Shown here piece after piece: positions 9,711-22,097 of a stretch of DNA of 64,000 bases. The notes under the pieces were generated by a model, which was given only the letters and a program-made list of their open reading frames with translations, did not search any database and was not told the DNA's origin. The stretch lies in NCBI GenBank assembly GCA_963930655.1, contig OZ005610.1, forward strand, positions 8,437,001-8,501,000, given 5' to 3'. The stretch is from Myrica gale (taxonomy: Eukaryota; Streptophyta; Magnoliopsida; Fagales; Myricaceae). The position numbers were made by a program, and so were the translations under genes. Each line of letters begins with the position of its first letter. Within the stretch, counting starts at the first letter, position 1.

Positions 9711-12700
9711 TCAGTCAGAAAGCAACTCTTCTAACTCAGGATCATCAGAGGTTACTCCATCATAATCTGAACCAGTTCCATTGAAGAGACCTCTCTCTAG
9801 GGGGTCTTTCTGATCTTCCCCATCATCAGTATCAGGCCATTCTGGCTCATCAACATTTTGATCATCAATAACGACATCTTTTCTGGTGGGATTATAACCC
9901 TTACCATATTTCCTAGGTCCGGAATCTCTCTTTGCCTTGGCATCGGAATCTTCACATACGCATGAAGATGGGTTCTCATGAAACTCACCCCTCCCTGGCC
10001 TCATCTCATTTGGCTCCCCCATGAAACCTCTCTGAAAAGTTCGGACCCTAGAGGCAAATTCTTCCCAAGTCATGTTACTTTTGCTCAAGAATAACCGATA
10101 TAGTTTTTTAGTATTTGGACGAATGGTAGGTTTGTGTCCAAAATATCTCCTGCGAGTGGGGAAATACTTGAAGTTAGATGTAGTAAACAGGAAATAGAAG
10201 ACGAGATGGAGGAAAATGGAAGGATAAAATGCATACCTTCGCCCAGCTAATATTTTGGCCATATTACCGTTGTTGTTGGTAACAAATACATCACTTTCAT
10301 CACACACTATAAAGTCAAGTGCAGCCATGCGAGAAGAAAATGATGAAAATGGTTCCAACTCCTCTTTGGTTGCTATAGTTTCCTTTGAATAGAAATTGGG
10401 GAACAGTGCTTTAAGGGGTGCCAATGTCGCTTCACCTCCATATACTTCCCCAGATGCCACATAGATATGGACATCACTGCCATATCCAAGCGCTCTCAAC
10501 ATCAGACCTACTTCTTCAGGAGTAAGTGGGCATTTCCCATGTTTCCTTTCCTTATCAGGATTGCTAATCTGAAAGTTGATCCACAAAGCTTATAACATGC
10601 TTCATAAACTGTATATAGTGTTGGTACCCAAAAAAGAAAACTCTAAATAGTGTCCAAATGCATGTTGTAGGAGCCAAATTAAAATGAATATCGTTATATC
10701 AACGAAGTTCAAAAGATCCGTAGGGATGTGTCTTTGCAAAGTCTTCTTTTTATCTCAAAAACACATGCGTGGATGTAGACACAATCCAGAATCCGGTATA
10801 TAGGAAAGGCTGCTATTGCGTGTAAGGTCTCCAAAACATATAATTCTCTCTTCACTTGCATACTACCCCTACCCTCCCTTTTTCCTCTCTTTCTTCCCCA
10901 CCCCCTCTCTCAAGTTCAAGTTTCAGATTCAAGTCACGATGACAGATCGTCAATACTTTTTTTTTTTTTTATAAGTGACAGATCGTCAATACTGATCTTC
11001 AGGTTTTCATTTTGTACCTCTAAAACATGGAAAAGCAGGTTTATAGAAAAGAAGATCAGAGAATAGTTGAGCCTCACATGTAAAGTTTTCCACCTCCTTC
11101 GTATTGCAGCCAGCTCTTTCCTTTCCTTTTCTCCGCCGCCATAATAGCATCCTGAGAATGCAAGCATATCAGGTTCAAACCTGTAACAAGAAAGATCTGG
11201 TTGCATCAAAGATTCTCTCACGATGAAAAAGACTTCACTTTCTGATTATAATGCAAATTAGGTTCTACAACATCTATGCTCAGGAACTCAAAAGCACTAC
11301 AGCCAGGTCAAAATTCAAATCATCTACTGAAATGCCTATGCTTGTTGCCTCATGCTTTCATTGTTGTTTCCCTTCAGCTCCCCCCCCCCCCCACCAAATC
11401 TCCTCTCTAACCCAAGGTCAAAGGAAATGGATGAATAAGCCTTAAGTACTTAGGTAAGAATATAGCATTGTAATGCGTGTTTCAGTGTACTATATACAAA
11501 GTTCTGTGCAGGTATATGCAGAAGCAACTGTATATAGAAATCGCTTGAACAATGCACTCAACGAAAACGAGGAAATAATATATGAGACAAGGCAAGGTAA
11601 TGTTGAATGCAACAAATGGAACAGTTAACTTATCTCTCTAGTTAAACCATACTTCAAAGTTCAATGAGACTACCTCAAGTGCAATGCGATATAATGCTTG
11701 CTTTCCATTCTCATACGATGGACCAGTTTTTCACCCATATCAAGTATTGGACCAGTAAATCTTAAAGCATGGTAGTTAACTCTACATCTCAACTTTTGCA
11801 TATCTGTGCCCAACTTGTTTGCAAGTCTGTAATCAAACTTGGTAAGCTGAACAGCCTGTCACAGAATAAATACCAGTAAGTTGCTCAAAAAAAAAACAAT
11901 ACAAGTGCCCTTTGGCAATAATCAGTAAACATTCAAGGTAGTGTATGAGAGTCCATACCACGAAAAAACCACAGCAGGGAAATGTTAAAGGAAGCACGTG
12001 ATTTCTATTTGGTGTCATTGATCAACATATTTCTTTCTTTTTTTTTATAAGTAAGACAATTTTATTAGCACAAGCGAGAACAGTACAAATGACTATACCG
12101 AAAGTGCTTATGACAAACAAGCAACAAAACTAAGGAAATCATCAAAATCAATAAAAATGCACCCTAAAACCGCATTAGCCCAACAAAATAAGGAAAACAA
12201 CATAAACCCTTGCAATTTCACTAAGGACAAAGAAACATCTTCAAAACATCTATTGTTTCGCCTAGGCTGGGCATCGTCGGTCAGCTTCTCGCCGATTGAG
12301 TAGCGGGGGGTTCGACGGTGGGTGTTTCGTCCCCAGTGACCGACGTAGTTGTCGCCGGCAACCAAGTTGCGGGTGTTCTCGCTCCTGGTCCAGTTGGGGC
12401 ATCACAGGTTCGGGCGGAGCCCATCGCGGGGGATGTCTCTACCGGCCGCGTGGGTCAGTCGGGGGGTGGCTCTAAGTGTCGAGTGCCTGTTGTTGAGCAT
12501 GTCGTGGGTCTTCATGCTGCTGGTGGTTCTGTTTCGGGGGCTGAGGTTGGGTCTGGGGGTGCGATGGTGATTTTCGAGGGTGAGGGAGATGACGCCTGCA
12601 CAGTACCACTTCGGTCAATCCACCCGGGGTTGAGAGGGAACCTGGTGTGAGGTCGTTTGTCCCGTCTACGTGGGTTTTGGAGATGGTGTCGTCTTTTAGG

Positions 12701-15700
12701 CATTTGGTGGGGGTGTCCTGTGAGGACTACGAAGTTGATCTCATGCAACTTTTTGCTGCCTTGGAGATGGACAGGGGGATGGCCAGAGAGACGTCGGGAA
12801 GATCAGGTGGTAAGTTGCTTTGTGAATTAAAGTCTTTGGAGTGTTCTGTGAATTACGATGGGAGTTCGTCTGGCTCTCGCAAGGGTCGGAAGATGGGGAG
12901 GGCTTTAGTTACTTCTTTATGAAGCCTCAGATTATTTGTTGGAATGTGATGGGGTTGAATGATCGAGAAAAATGCAAAAGTGTGGGGAATCTTTTACGAG
13001 GGTGCAAGGGTGATTTAGTTTGTCTTCAGGAAACTAAGGTCGCTGAGGTGTCTCGTGCCATGGTGCGTTGGTTGTGGGGTGGGCCTCATGTTCAATGGTG
13101 TTGTCTTGACGCTGTAGGTGCATCGGGTGATATTTTTTGCCTTTGGGATACTCGTTCGTTGGAGTTGATTGAGTCTCTTGAGTATGTGTAAAGTATATTA
13201 GTAATTTATGTTTAATTACCAAAAGAAAAATGCTTCTCCTGTAAGGGCCTTGGAAGGCCTGTCACTTCTATCTGTTAAAGTAAGTTGAATGAGATATTTT
13301 ACTGGTATATTCCTCAAAACGAAAATTGGAGTCCTTAGGTTCAATAAAATTTTATGTTTAAGCCAACAAGTAAGGATGTGTGCGTCTCCTTAAGCTGAAA
13401 TCATCTGACCTAAATGAACCACCGAATATCAGTAGGGAAACATCCCACAGGCAAGGCACCTGGTTGTATTGTCCAGTGCAAAAGAAAGATGAGAAAATCA
13501 AGCCTCAGATACGATACACTCGTGCATGGTATATTGGAATTGTAATGCTTTTTCCAAGTAAGAAATATTAGCCCCATAGGCAAGCACATAAAAGATCAAG
13601 AAAAGTAAAAGCATTTTAAAAGAGGATTTCTGATAATTTTCGGCCCAACAAACAAAAAACGACTTCAAATGGTTCTACAGTATGTAAGCAACCAGAACAA
13701 GCGTCAGAGAAATGAGAACTTACATGCCTTTTCAAGAGAACAGGTAAGACACGACTTTGATAACATCTTTCGCTACACTTCCTTGGCACACGCATGGTGT
13801 GCAGAATCCAAGTTTTCCCCCTCTTCATTGGGAGTTGTTTAATGATTTTAACGTCATTTGACAGAAATGATATAAACCAATCAACATCAAAGATCTCTGA
13901 GAAGTTACTGCACAAACAAAATAAGAAATTTGTTATCACACACTGTAAGAATGGAATGCAGATAGATGTCTACTCCCATTTACGACTTGGACAGCCTGAT
14001 TTAATTAGAAAATCCAACTTTCTAATAGAAGTTGCAAAGCACAAATGCTCAACTCATTACCGACCTGGAATCTTTCCAGAAAGACTTTTGGTCCAGCTTT
14101 GGAACAACAAGAGTGGCATTTAATATACGGGCAGCAACAACAGCATCTGTAATCTGTCAAAGGCAGGTTTGCTGAGATTGGTACCAACAGTAATCCCATT
14201 ATTCAAATATTTCTACTCGAGAAGTGGTACAGCAACAAAACAGTGATTGAATCATTGCAGTCATAACATATCATAACAAAGTACTCACATGATCTCAATC
14301 CTACAGGCAAGATAATTGCAGTCAAGAATTAGTAAGTCTAAGGAAACCAACCTGCTTCGCCATGATTCTACTCCTTGATTAAGCACAACAAGCATACCAA
14401 CCAATAAAGTAAAACTTTGGAATTATGTCCTTCACTGAGATGACATGCAAAAAAGCATAACCATATACTAATTACTTGAATTAAGACCATTCAGAACATC
14501 GGCTCTCCATATTACAAATATTAGGTGGCTGGGGTCTTTAGTGACAATAGAAGCTTTACTCCCAATTAGATATCCAGAATAGTAGAAGCATAGTACATAG
14601 GAACTCAAACGGAAACATCCACAAAAAATAAGATTCACTGCAACAATCAACTCCATGCCCACATCTGGGAGTAATTTAATAAAAATCCACTATTAATGAC
14701 ATATACTCTACTTACTGAACCAACTCTTGTCTCAAACAAATCGGTCAGGCCACTCTGGTTAGATAATATAGCGTCTCAAAACACTGAACAGTCTCCAAAC
14801 TCAAACAAATCTCAAAAACACAACCAAAATCACATTGCACTGATCTCAAACTCTCAAATCCAAAATAAAAGCTTGACACACGCACAAGCCAAAAACCCAA
14901 CCACGGTGCTCTCACACTTAATCAACAGTTAAACTCTTAACTCTCATTAAATTCACACACACAAACATCTCCCCTTCGTTTTAGCAATGAGGAATTACCA
15001 CTCTGCGTAGAAACTATTGCACTCCTTCACTTCCGTACTTTTCTTCAGACAATTTAAAACAAGGACTTTATGCCAGTCTAAACAATAGCCAATTTTAGTT
15101 TCTAGGATATGCACAGAGCTTTGCAGTACTAACACTTTGGTTGGATAGCTAAGCAAGGACACATCTATTGTGTTCTGACAACTCCAATAGTCACAAGCAG
15201 CAGAAATCAAGATGCCAGAACAGTTCAAGACTTGGAATTAGTATCTCCAATCTCCATCAATGTATGGTGCAAGTGAGTCATTCCCCTACTTCGTTAGTAA
15301 CCAACCAAGACCATGCTACAGTTGTGTGTTGTATAGATGTACCGCCACAGATCTTCAAACTTTTATTTCTGTTAAATTTTCTTACCATGCTATTATTGCT
15401 TGCACACTTGCTTCCACCAATTAATAATGCAAATAAATACATATATGTCAACTTTGCCGAGTACTAGCAAAACGTTCCAGTTTTCTTGAAGTTGGTTATC
15501 CGGAAAACATTCATTCCAGCGGATGAAAATCAGTACAGAAAACTTTTACTTACGACTACTGCACAAAGATATTAGTCCAGAAAGTTACCCCAGTTCTTTG
15601 TTGATTCAAGCCTCCGCTGGTTGCTATCGCTAAGTATCGATTAGGATGCGTTATAGCTTCAGCTCCTGAGATAAAATATAACAGTATTGAATCAGATTAA

Positions 15701-16414
15701 CCATAGTGGAAAGCTGCAAAAGCCTATCCCAAAAACAAAAATTGGACTTCTCAATTAAATAGCATGTGGTGGTTGTATGAATGAATAAGGACCAAAACCC
15801 TAGCAAGTAAAACCAACAAACGAGCTTCCAGAAGCAAAACCGAAAACAGATAGAAAGACTGCTAGCTTGAAGGAAAAAGGTGTTGCAACGATTACTACGC
15901 ACTTTGAAACTTGTTGCTGGCATTGCTGCAACCGTAGTAGAACTTGGAATTTCTGGAACTCCAAAGATCACGATTCGATTTCCCCCTGCCACTCTGATCC
16001 TCCAAATTCAAGAAATGACAGTGAACAAACACCCAAAAAAGAATCCAAAACAAAACTCCAGAAATTAATCTCTCAAGATCTGAAAAACCTAACCGGGACA
16101 CGAAATGCCGAAGTTCCAATCGTGTCGTCCTCGCCACCCTTAAGCTGCACGAGAATTCCGCCCGGAGTTACTTACATCTTCCATACAGAAATACAATATA
16201 AAACTTAGATATAGAGAAATGCGAGAAACATGAGACAGAGAAAGAGAGAGAGTACAGAGGAGAGGTGGCGGATGTGATCAGTATCGACGGGGGGAGGGGC
16301 GAGAAAGGAGAGGAGAGCGAAGAAGATGAGAAGAGCGCCGGAAATGGCGGAGATAAACGGAAGAAGACGCTGGAGGCGATGGTGATACTGCTGGCGCCGC
16401 CTCTGATACGCCAT
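9711..16414 (-). CDS. O-fucosyltransferase family protein (DUF246/PF10250)
   Basis: Ten exons in coding order: 16256-16414, 16094-16144, 15903-15999, 15589-15665, 14065-14153, 13724-13907, 11674-11855, 11078-11180, 10237-10568, 9711-10149. Every intron is GT-AG and the joined frame gives 570 residues. The N terminus is short and basic, followed by a hydrophobic signal anchor at about residues 18-40, typical of a type II Golgi membrane protein. Family landmarks in order are NRDLWSSRNSKFYYGC, ATSGGLNQQRTGITDAVV, LVVPKLDQKSFW, ALHLRFEPDMLAFSGC, HGKCPLTPEEVGLMLRALGY and AALDFIVCDESDVFV. The C-terminal tail (about 80 residues) is acidic. Plant members transfer sugars (fucose, or rhamnose in the RRT clade) to proteins or pectic glycans in the Golgi; the donor and acceptor cannot be told here. 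The introns contain a LINE (12,030-13,195) and a 20-base retro-insertion (10,957). Confidence 0.9.
10941..10992 (-). mobile_element. Ultra-short LINE insertion: 20 bases with 16-bp TSD
   Basis: Perfect direct repeats GACAGATCGTCAATAC lie at 10941-10956 and 10977-10992. Between them are only 14 T followed by ATAAGT. On the minus strand the insert reads ACTTAT plus poly(A), the same 3' end as the LINEs at 12,030 and 55,238. It is best read as a retrotransposition event truncated after about six template bases. It lies in an intron of the O-fucosyltransferase gene. Confidence 0.85.
12030..13195 (-). mobile_element. 5'-inverted LINE with endonuclease-domain fragment
   Basis: The left end is a minus-strand LINE 3' terminus (T-run, then ATAAGTAAGACAATTTTATT at about 12,048). 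It extends to about 12,260, where the sequence flips to plus orientation. The plus part encodes a low-complexity Gly/Val-rich linker, then TWVLEMVSSFRHLVGVSC, and at about 12,920-13,190 the start of an AP-endonuclease domain with PQIICWNVMGLND and LVCLQETKV. The latter carries the Gln-Glu-Thr catalytic motif of L1-type ORF2. The rest of ORF2 is absent. The 3' end in one orientation followed by the inverted 5' part fits twin priming. It sits in the intron between O-fucosyltransferase exons 6 and 7. I could not find matching target-site duplications. Confidence 0.75.
14154..15588. other. Large intron 4 of the O-fucosyltransferase gene
   Basis: Non-coding sequence between exons 4 and 5 of the minus-strand gene. 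I see no conserved frames, RNA gene or clear transposon in it. Confidence 0.5.
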
Positions 16415-16720
16415 TCTCTTCGGTGCTCACTGCTGCTCGTGACTCAGGAGCAGAGCCCGGAGCACCACTCTCTCTCTCTCTCTCTCTCAGAAAAAGAAAT
16501 GCATAAATTTCCCAAACAGAAAGTCCTCGATCCAAATGTGATTTTAAGTAATAGAACTATCTCAAGTTCTCTGTGCTACGTCTCCAACAGCGCATAAACG
16601 GCACTGGAATTCTTCTGTGCTGGGAAGGTAAGGACAAAGGGATACGGACAGAAATGGTACCCGTAATGGGTAACAATGTGAGAGGAACGTAGCTTAACAA
16701 TGTGAGAGGAACGTAGCTTT
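16415..16720 (-). promoter_or_regulatory. Promoter/5' UTR of the O-fucosyltransferase gene, with a 24-bp tandem repeat
   Basis: A (CT)n run at about 16,470-16,488 lies 60-75 bases upstream of the start codon; on the sense strand of the gene it is a GA repeat, common in plant leaders. Further upstream, a perfect tandem pair of 24-bp units (starting TAACAATGTGAGAGGAACG) occupies 16671-16694 and 16695-16718. No clear TATA box was identified. Confidence 0.4.
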
Positions 16721-17334
16721 TCCCCAGTAAACGCGATATAAAAAAAACGCCTCGGGACGAACCCAAACGTGGTCTGGTGTGGGCTGGCTTGTCTGGCTGT
16801 TTCGTCTTGGCGGTGATCTGGCCTCTGCCGCCTGATATTTAATAGGAGCTTCTCTAGTCTCTAGACTCTACCGTGTGCAATGTGCAAGTCACGTGACTCT
16901 TTTGCATTGTTCGAGTCGGGTCGGAATCTTTTTCACCCGGATCCAGACGAGAGGCTGGCATTTTACCAAATGAAAAACCGCCAGAAAAACCTATCTGGCT
17001 TTGGATGTTTTTGTGGTCTAAATTTGATTAGTCCGTTCCAAGTTTAGAGTAGAGGTCGGTCCGTGATTAGCAACGTACCCTGTTTTTTTTTGAAGGATAA
17101 AGATGAACTTCAATATATAGTCGAATACTTAATTATTTGAATAATTAATTAGCCTTTGGACTGATAAAATGCATAAATAATCTTCCCACGTCTATATATC
17201 GTCAAAGTGAGCTATCTAATCATTTAGTTACCACCTAGTTGATTATTTTAATCAAATGGAAACCTTTGTTAATAACTGAGTCTCAGGTGCATAGAGGTAC
17301 ATCATCTTTCTTTTGTTATATAAAAAAATAAAAA

Positions 17335-17795
17335 AAATGAATAAATATATTTTTCACCCACGAATTACCTTAGGTTTTATACTTTGCACCCTAAACTACT
17401 ATATTTGAGACATTGCACTCTCTAACTACCAATTTTAGACATTTTACACCATCTATCAAAATTTTAGACTAAAATGACGATAATGTCAATGACCCACTTT
17501 GAATATACTGAAGATATTATTGTCAATTTATTAAATTTTGAAGGTATTATTGTCAGAAAGAGTGCAAAGTCTATAATATTAGTAGTTGAAGGGTGCAATG
17601 TGTTAAAGTGAGTAATTTAATGTGAAAATATAACATTAGTAGTTAAATGGTGCAATGTGTCAAAATTGATAGTTTATGATGCAGTGTGTCACATACCTGC
17701 AGTTTATATGCAAAATTAATTATATTGGTTGTAATGTGTCAAAATTAATAGTTTATGGATAAAAAATATATTTTTACAAAAAGAGAGAGTTAATA
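17335..17795. mobile_element. Degenerate foldback (long-TIR) element
   Basis: Ends are inverted: the left starts near AATATATTTTTCACCCACGA and the right ends near ATGGATAAAAAATATATTTT. Several phrases (TGCACCCT, CATTGCAC, the TGTGTCAAAATT type) recur in opposite orientation on the two arms. There is no coding capacity. The arms are diverged, which suggests an old insertion. Confidence 0.5.
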
Positions 17796-18529
17796 GAAAT
17801 ATTCATTTTACTCTAATTTTTACCTATTTTGACTTAAGCATTGAAAACTCACTCTACGGGCAAGTTCCGTTCATGTTACCTTATTACGCAAGCCCAATAC
17901 TCAAAAGAAGCTCGGTAGCAATCCATTGTTCATTGAATGGGCCAGACAATTTTTGGCACCATCACAACCAATATAATTCCTTGTGCTACCTTTTACCAAT
18001 ATGTTAGGGTACCGTCAGATTGCTACTGTTCACTGAAACTAACATCGAACAGGTTAGGATTTCAAATAAGGTACAATTATTAGTAGACAGCCGTAGAAGA
18101 GTAGCAAAAAGGGTGGACAATAAAAGCTCCCTTGTGTCTTACTCAAATTATAATGTTCATGTGATGTGCCTCTTTTATAAGCAAGGTATCTGAGATTTTT
18201 ATCATTGAAAGATAACGTTTCGTTGTTCAAATACTGGGCTCCACGTTAAACATCCATATAAGCAACGGAGACTAATCAGCATTAAGGAAACAATTCGCGC
18301 CGCCTAATAGCCACATGCGATTATAACTAGTTGGGCTTTCTCGTAGACGACACAGTGGCCTTGACCAAAGCAGGTAATGGGCATTGGGCTCTGAGACGAA
18401 GCCCAAGCAATGCAAGAGCAACTCGGGAAAAAAGCCCATAAAATTACTAAAGGGCCCATACCCCATGGTATGATACTTATTTTGACATTGTCGTGGAGGG
18501 CATTTCCATTATTATAAGTCTTTTTTTTA

Positions 18530-19012
18530 GGGTTAAACTCATAGTTAGCCCCTTTTGTTTTGACAAAAATCAAGTTGCTACCCTTATTTTTCAATTAAAC
18601 AATTTGAGATCCATAACTTTCAAAACCTATCAATCTTCGCCCCCGTCTAAATCAGGCTTTAAGTCCGACGAAAATTCATGCAAAATGACCGAAATATCCA
18701 TCAAAGGCTAAATTTTAAAAAATAAATTTAAGAAATAAATTAAAATAAATATATTATTGGAATAGAGTTTCAATATAGTTTTATTTAAAAATATCATTTT
18801 TTATTTTTAATGAATTTTTTTAAATAATTTTATTTTAGAGGGGCATTTTGGTCATTTTCATGCTTCCGTCTGATTTAACGTCTAATTTAGACGGGGGCAA
18901 ATATTGATAGGTTTTAAAAGTTATGAGTATCAAATTGTTGGATTGAAAAATAATGGTAGCAACTTGATTTTTGCCAAAACATAAGGGGCTAACTATGATT
19001 TTACCCATTTTT
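18530..19012. mobile_element. Foldback element with ~170-bp inverted arms
   Basis: The left arm (about 18,530-18,715) begins GGGTTAAACTCATAGTTAGC. The right arm (about 18,835-19,012) is its inverted counterpart ending GCTAACTATGATTTTACCC. Arm-to-arm matches include CCCCCGTCTAAAT, CAAAACCTATCAAT-type blocks and AAAATCAAGTTGCTACC; by eye they are roughly 80% identical. The ~120-base centre is AT-rich. An AT-rich flank repeat (TTTTTTTA / ATTTTTTAA) may be the target duplication. No protein is encoded, so the element is non-autonomous. Confidence 0.75.
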
Positions 19013-19997
19013 TAATCTAATTTAACGGTCAACTTGAACGGTATACCAAAATTATTTTTTGTTTTTAACTTGAGTGGTGTAACTAGACAAATTCAAACTT
19101 AAGAGGGGCACTTTGATTTTACCTGAAAACTATTGGCCTGATATGATGTTTTTCCTTAAAACGTAGTTTGATAAATAATATTTTTTCTTATGATTATAAA
19201 AAAAATTACATTAAATCTCAATTGGCATGTTTGAAAACTAATAATTGAGAATTTTCCATATATACAGGTATTAGTCCCACTAATATAGCATGTCTCAGAA
19301 ATAATTAACTGGAGGTATAAAATCTGGATTATTATTATTATTTTTTCAATGGGTTATTGGAGTAGATTATTCCAATAATTATAACAAAACTGCGTTATTA
19401 ACGACCCGCAATCTTAGCATAATTTATTTTATCAATTTTCACAGTAAAAACTACTTGGGCAGAACTAATTCCTATTTTATACTTAAATATGCAAGTTTTC
19501 AGACCTTATTACTTCGAAATTCCTAGAATATTGGCCATGCTGAGTAATTTTTTTTGAAAATATTTTTTTAAATCTCAAAACAAATGTTGTATCTAAACAT
19601 GTTTTTAGCACTAAATATTACGTAATATATTATAAAAAGTGTTAATCTCATTATTTATTTATATCCTATGTGAAAGTAAATACCAAAATAAAAAATAATA
19701 TTTTTGAAATTTCATAAATAATTTCTCTCAGAAATTATTTTCTGAAAAATAATTTATTTTTCAAACATCTTTTTCAACTAACACAACCACGTCACAAAAT
19801 AAGAAAAAAAAAATACATCTAAATAAAAAGTTTTAAAAGTAGCTTTTCCTGTGCGAACCACAGTAGCTTCTTCTGGTGGACTACATGAGATTCTCACACG
19901 TGCAAAATGCTCATCTCTTGGAGGTGACAACGTCTCACACGTGAAAACCATGTACCTTGAGGTCTTGGGTGAGAGGAAGATAGTTCGATTGCTCAAA
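19013..19997. other. AT-rich upstream region of the DUF760 gene
   Basis: Mostly AT-rich without genes; 19,550-19,765 looks like a diverged repeat with inverted AT-rich blocks. Close to the gene, two ACGT cores (CTCACACGTGCAAAATG near 19,895 and CTCACACGTGAAAACC near 19,935) lie 60-105 bases before the chosen start codon. They could be G-box-like promoter elements, or transcribed leader. Confidence 0.4.
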
Positions 19998-22060
19998 ATG
20001 TATTCGTTTACCGCGAAAGCTTCCTTTGTCCTTCAAGTTTCTTGCTGTTCTTCTTCTTCCTCTTCGTTATCTGCTTCAAATTGCTCCCCTCGTTTGTGTT
20101 CTTCAATTACCTTCCCAACAAGGACCAAGTTCAGAGGAAGCAAAAGTCTAACTTTGAAAATTCACGCCTATGATTCTTCCAAGAACGACATTTCCAATGC
20201 CTCCGACGATTCCAAGCCGTCCAACGGCTCTCTTCTCTCTCTCTCTCTCTCTCTGTTTATGCCTTCTTGGGCCTACGTTTATATGCATGGCTTGGTTCTT
20301 TTTTTCTAAGGGCTGTCTTGTTTTTCCTCGGTTAACTTCGAGGCTTGGATAATGATTTGAAGATGATGTAAAACAAAGCAGAAGAAGAGGCGTGATGGAA
20401 AATTGCTTTGAAGTGCGGAATTGGGCTTTAGACATTGATTTGTGGGGCTGTGCATATTATCATGATAAATTTATACGTGGAAATCAGCATTGCATTTAGT
20501 TCAAGAAAGGAAGCTTTCGGTTGTGCATATTGCCATAGGTTGTGCCCCTCGAGAGGCTAATGCTAGTAGTATTTGGAGTTGCTCATTACGTTGGATCACC
20601 CTAGTGTAGCCAGAGGCCACCATTGGGGATGGTTGGTTCCCTTATTAAGTTCCAATGTCTTTCCATTAGGCAATGTATTTGGTAAGACCCCATTTTATGT
20701 TAATTAAAAATCGTTGTTAAATTGTGGTGCCTTATCACCCAATACTCACAAACTGGAAGTGTTAAAAGTTGGCTTTACCATGATGTATGTTTTATAATCA
20801 TTGCGAGGTAAAACCTACCCACTTGGATACTATTTTCAAAAGATTTGTAGTTGTTTTACTGCAGATCTAATTGATTGATGTTTGCGTACTTTTTTTTGAA
20901 ATATGCAGCCAAAATCTAGGAGAGAAATTCTATTGGAGTATGTCCAAAATGTGGAGCCCGAATTTATGGAGTTGTTTGTGAAGAGGGCACCCCAACAGGT
21001 ATTCCCATCCCTATGAGCGTCTATAATGCTGCTGTGGTGTTACTAAGTGGTTCTTATTTTTCAAGGTCATGTGTTTTAGGGGCAGCGAATTACTGTTCAT
21101 GCTACCTTTCAGGTAGTTGATGCAATGCGCCAGACTGTGACAAATATGATTGGAACGCTCCCACCACAATTTTTTGCAGTAACAGTCGCCACTGTAAGTG
21201 TAATTGTTATTTGATAGGTACACACTTCATGAATTGTATGATCTTCTGGGACTGAGTTTTCTATCTACAAGTAATTAGTATAATTTTTAAACTGGTGTGG
21301 TTTGGGTTTATTTGGAATATCATCCTACTTTAGGCATTATACATTTCAGGACATCCCCATCAATACAAAAAATTAAGAAGATATAATATGCAATTTTCAA
21401 TTGTATCACTTGGCTTTTCTTTCAGGTTGCTGAAAACCTGGCACAGCTGATGTACAGTGTCATGATGACGGGATACATGTTTAAGAATGCACAACACCGT
21501 TTGGAACTGCAACAAAGCTTGGAGCAGGTTGCTCTTACTGACTTGCAAGAAAAAAAGGTGACCTCTTTTTCTTCCTATTCTTTTTGTGTTGGAAAACAAA
21601 TTTCTTAGTAGTACCATTTTTGAAGAGGAACACTGTAAGACAACTTGATGGTAAGTCATTGTCTTCATTCAAGCCACAATAGAGAGGAACAACAAAACAA
21701 AGTGAATGAGATGATTGGGGGGGGGGGGGGGGGCAGGGAAAATAGTCGAGTTGATCAGGGTTGACGTCTGGGGAAAGCAAAATGAAAGTAGAATTTGGCC
21801 GAAAAGGAAGCACTGCTATGGATACCATGGCCGGTCACCGATGATAAAGGAGAATCTTTCCAAATCACTACAAGTCAACGGGGCTTTCAAGCATACAAAA
21901 GATGTCGGAGTTGTGAATGACATGACGCTCGTGGTGTATGTGGAAAAGAGTATTTATAGTTTGCATGGTTCAACATTGGTATCGAAAATTTATATAATAA
22001 AATTAGGGAGGTTTATAATGTAGTCTGGTTCCCAATCTTTGATTTTGATAGTTACTGAAG

Positions 22061-22097
<37 letters not shown>

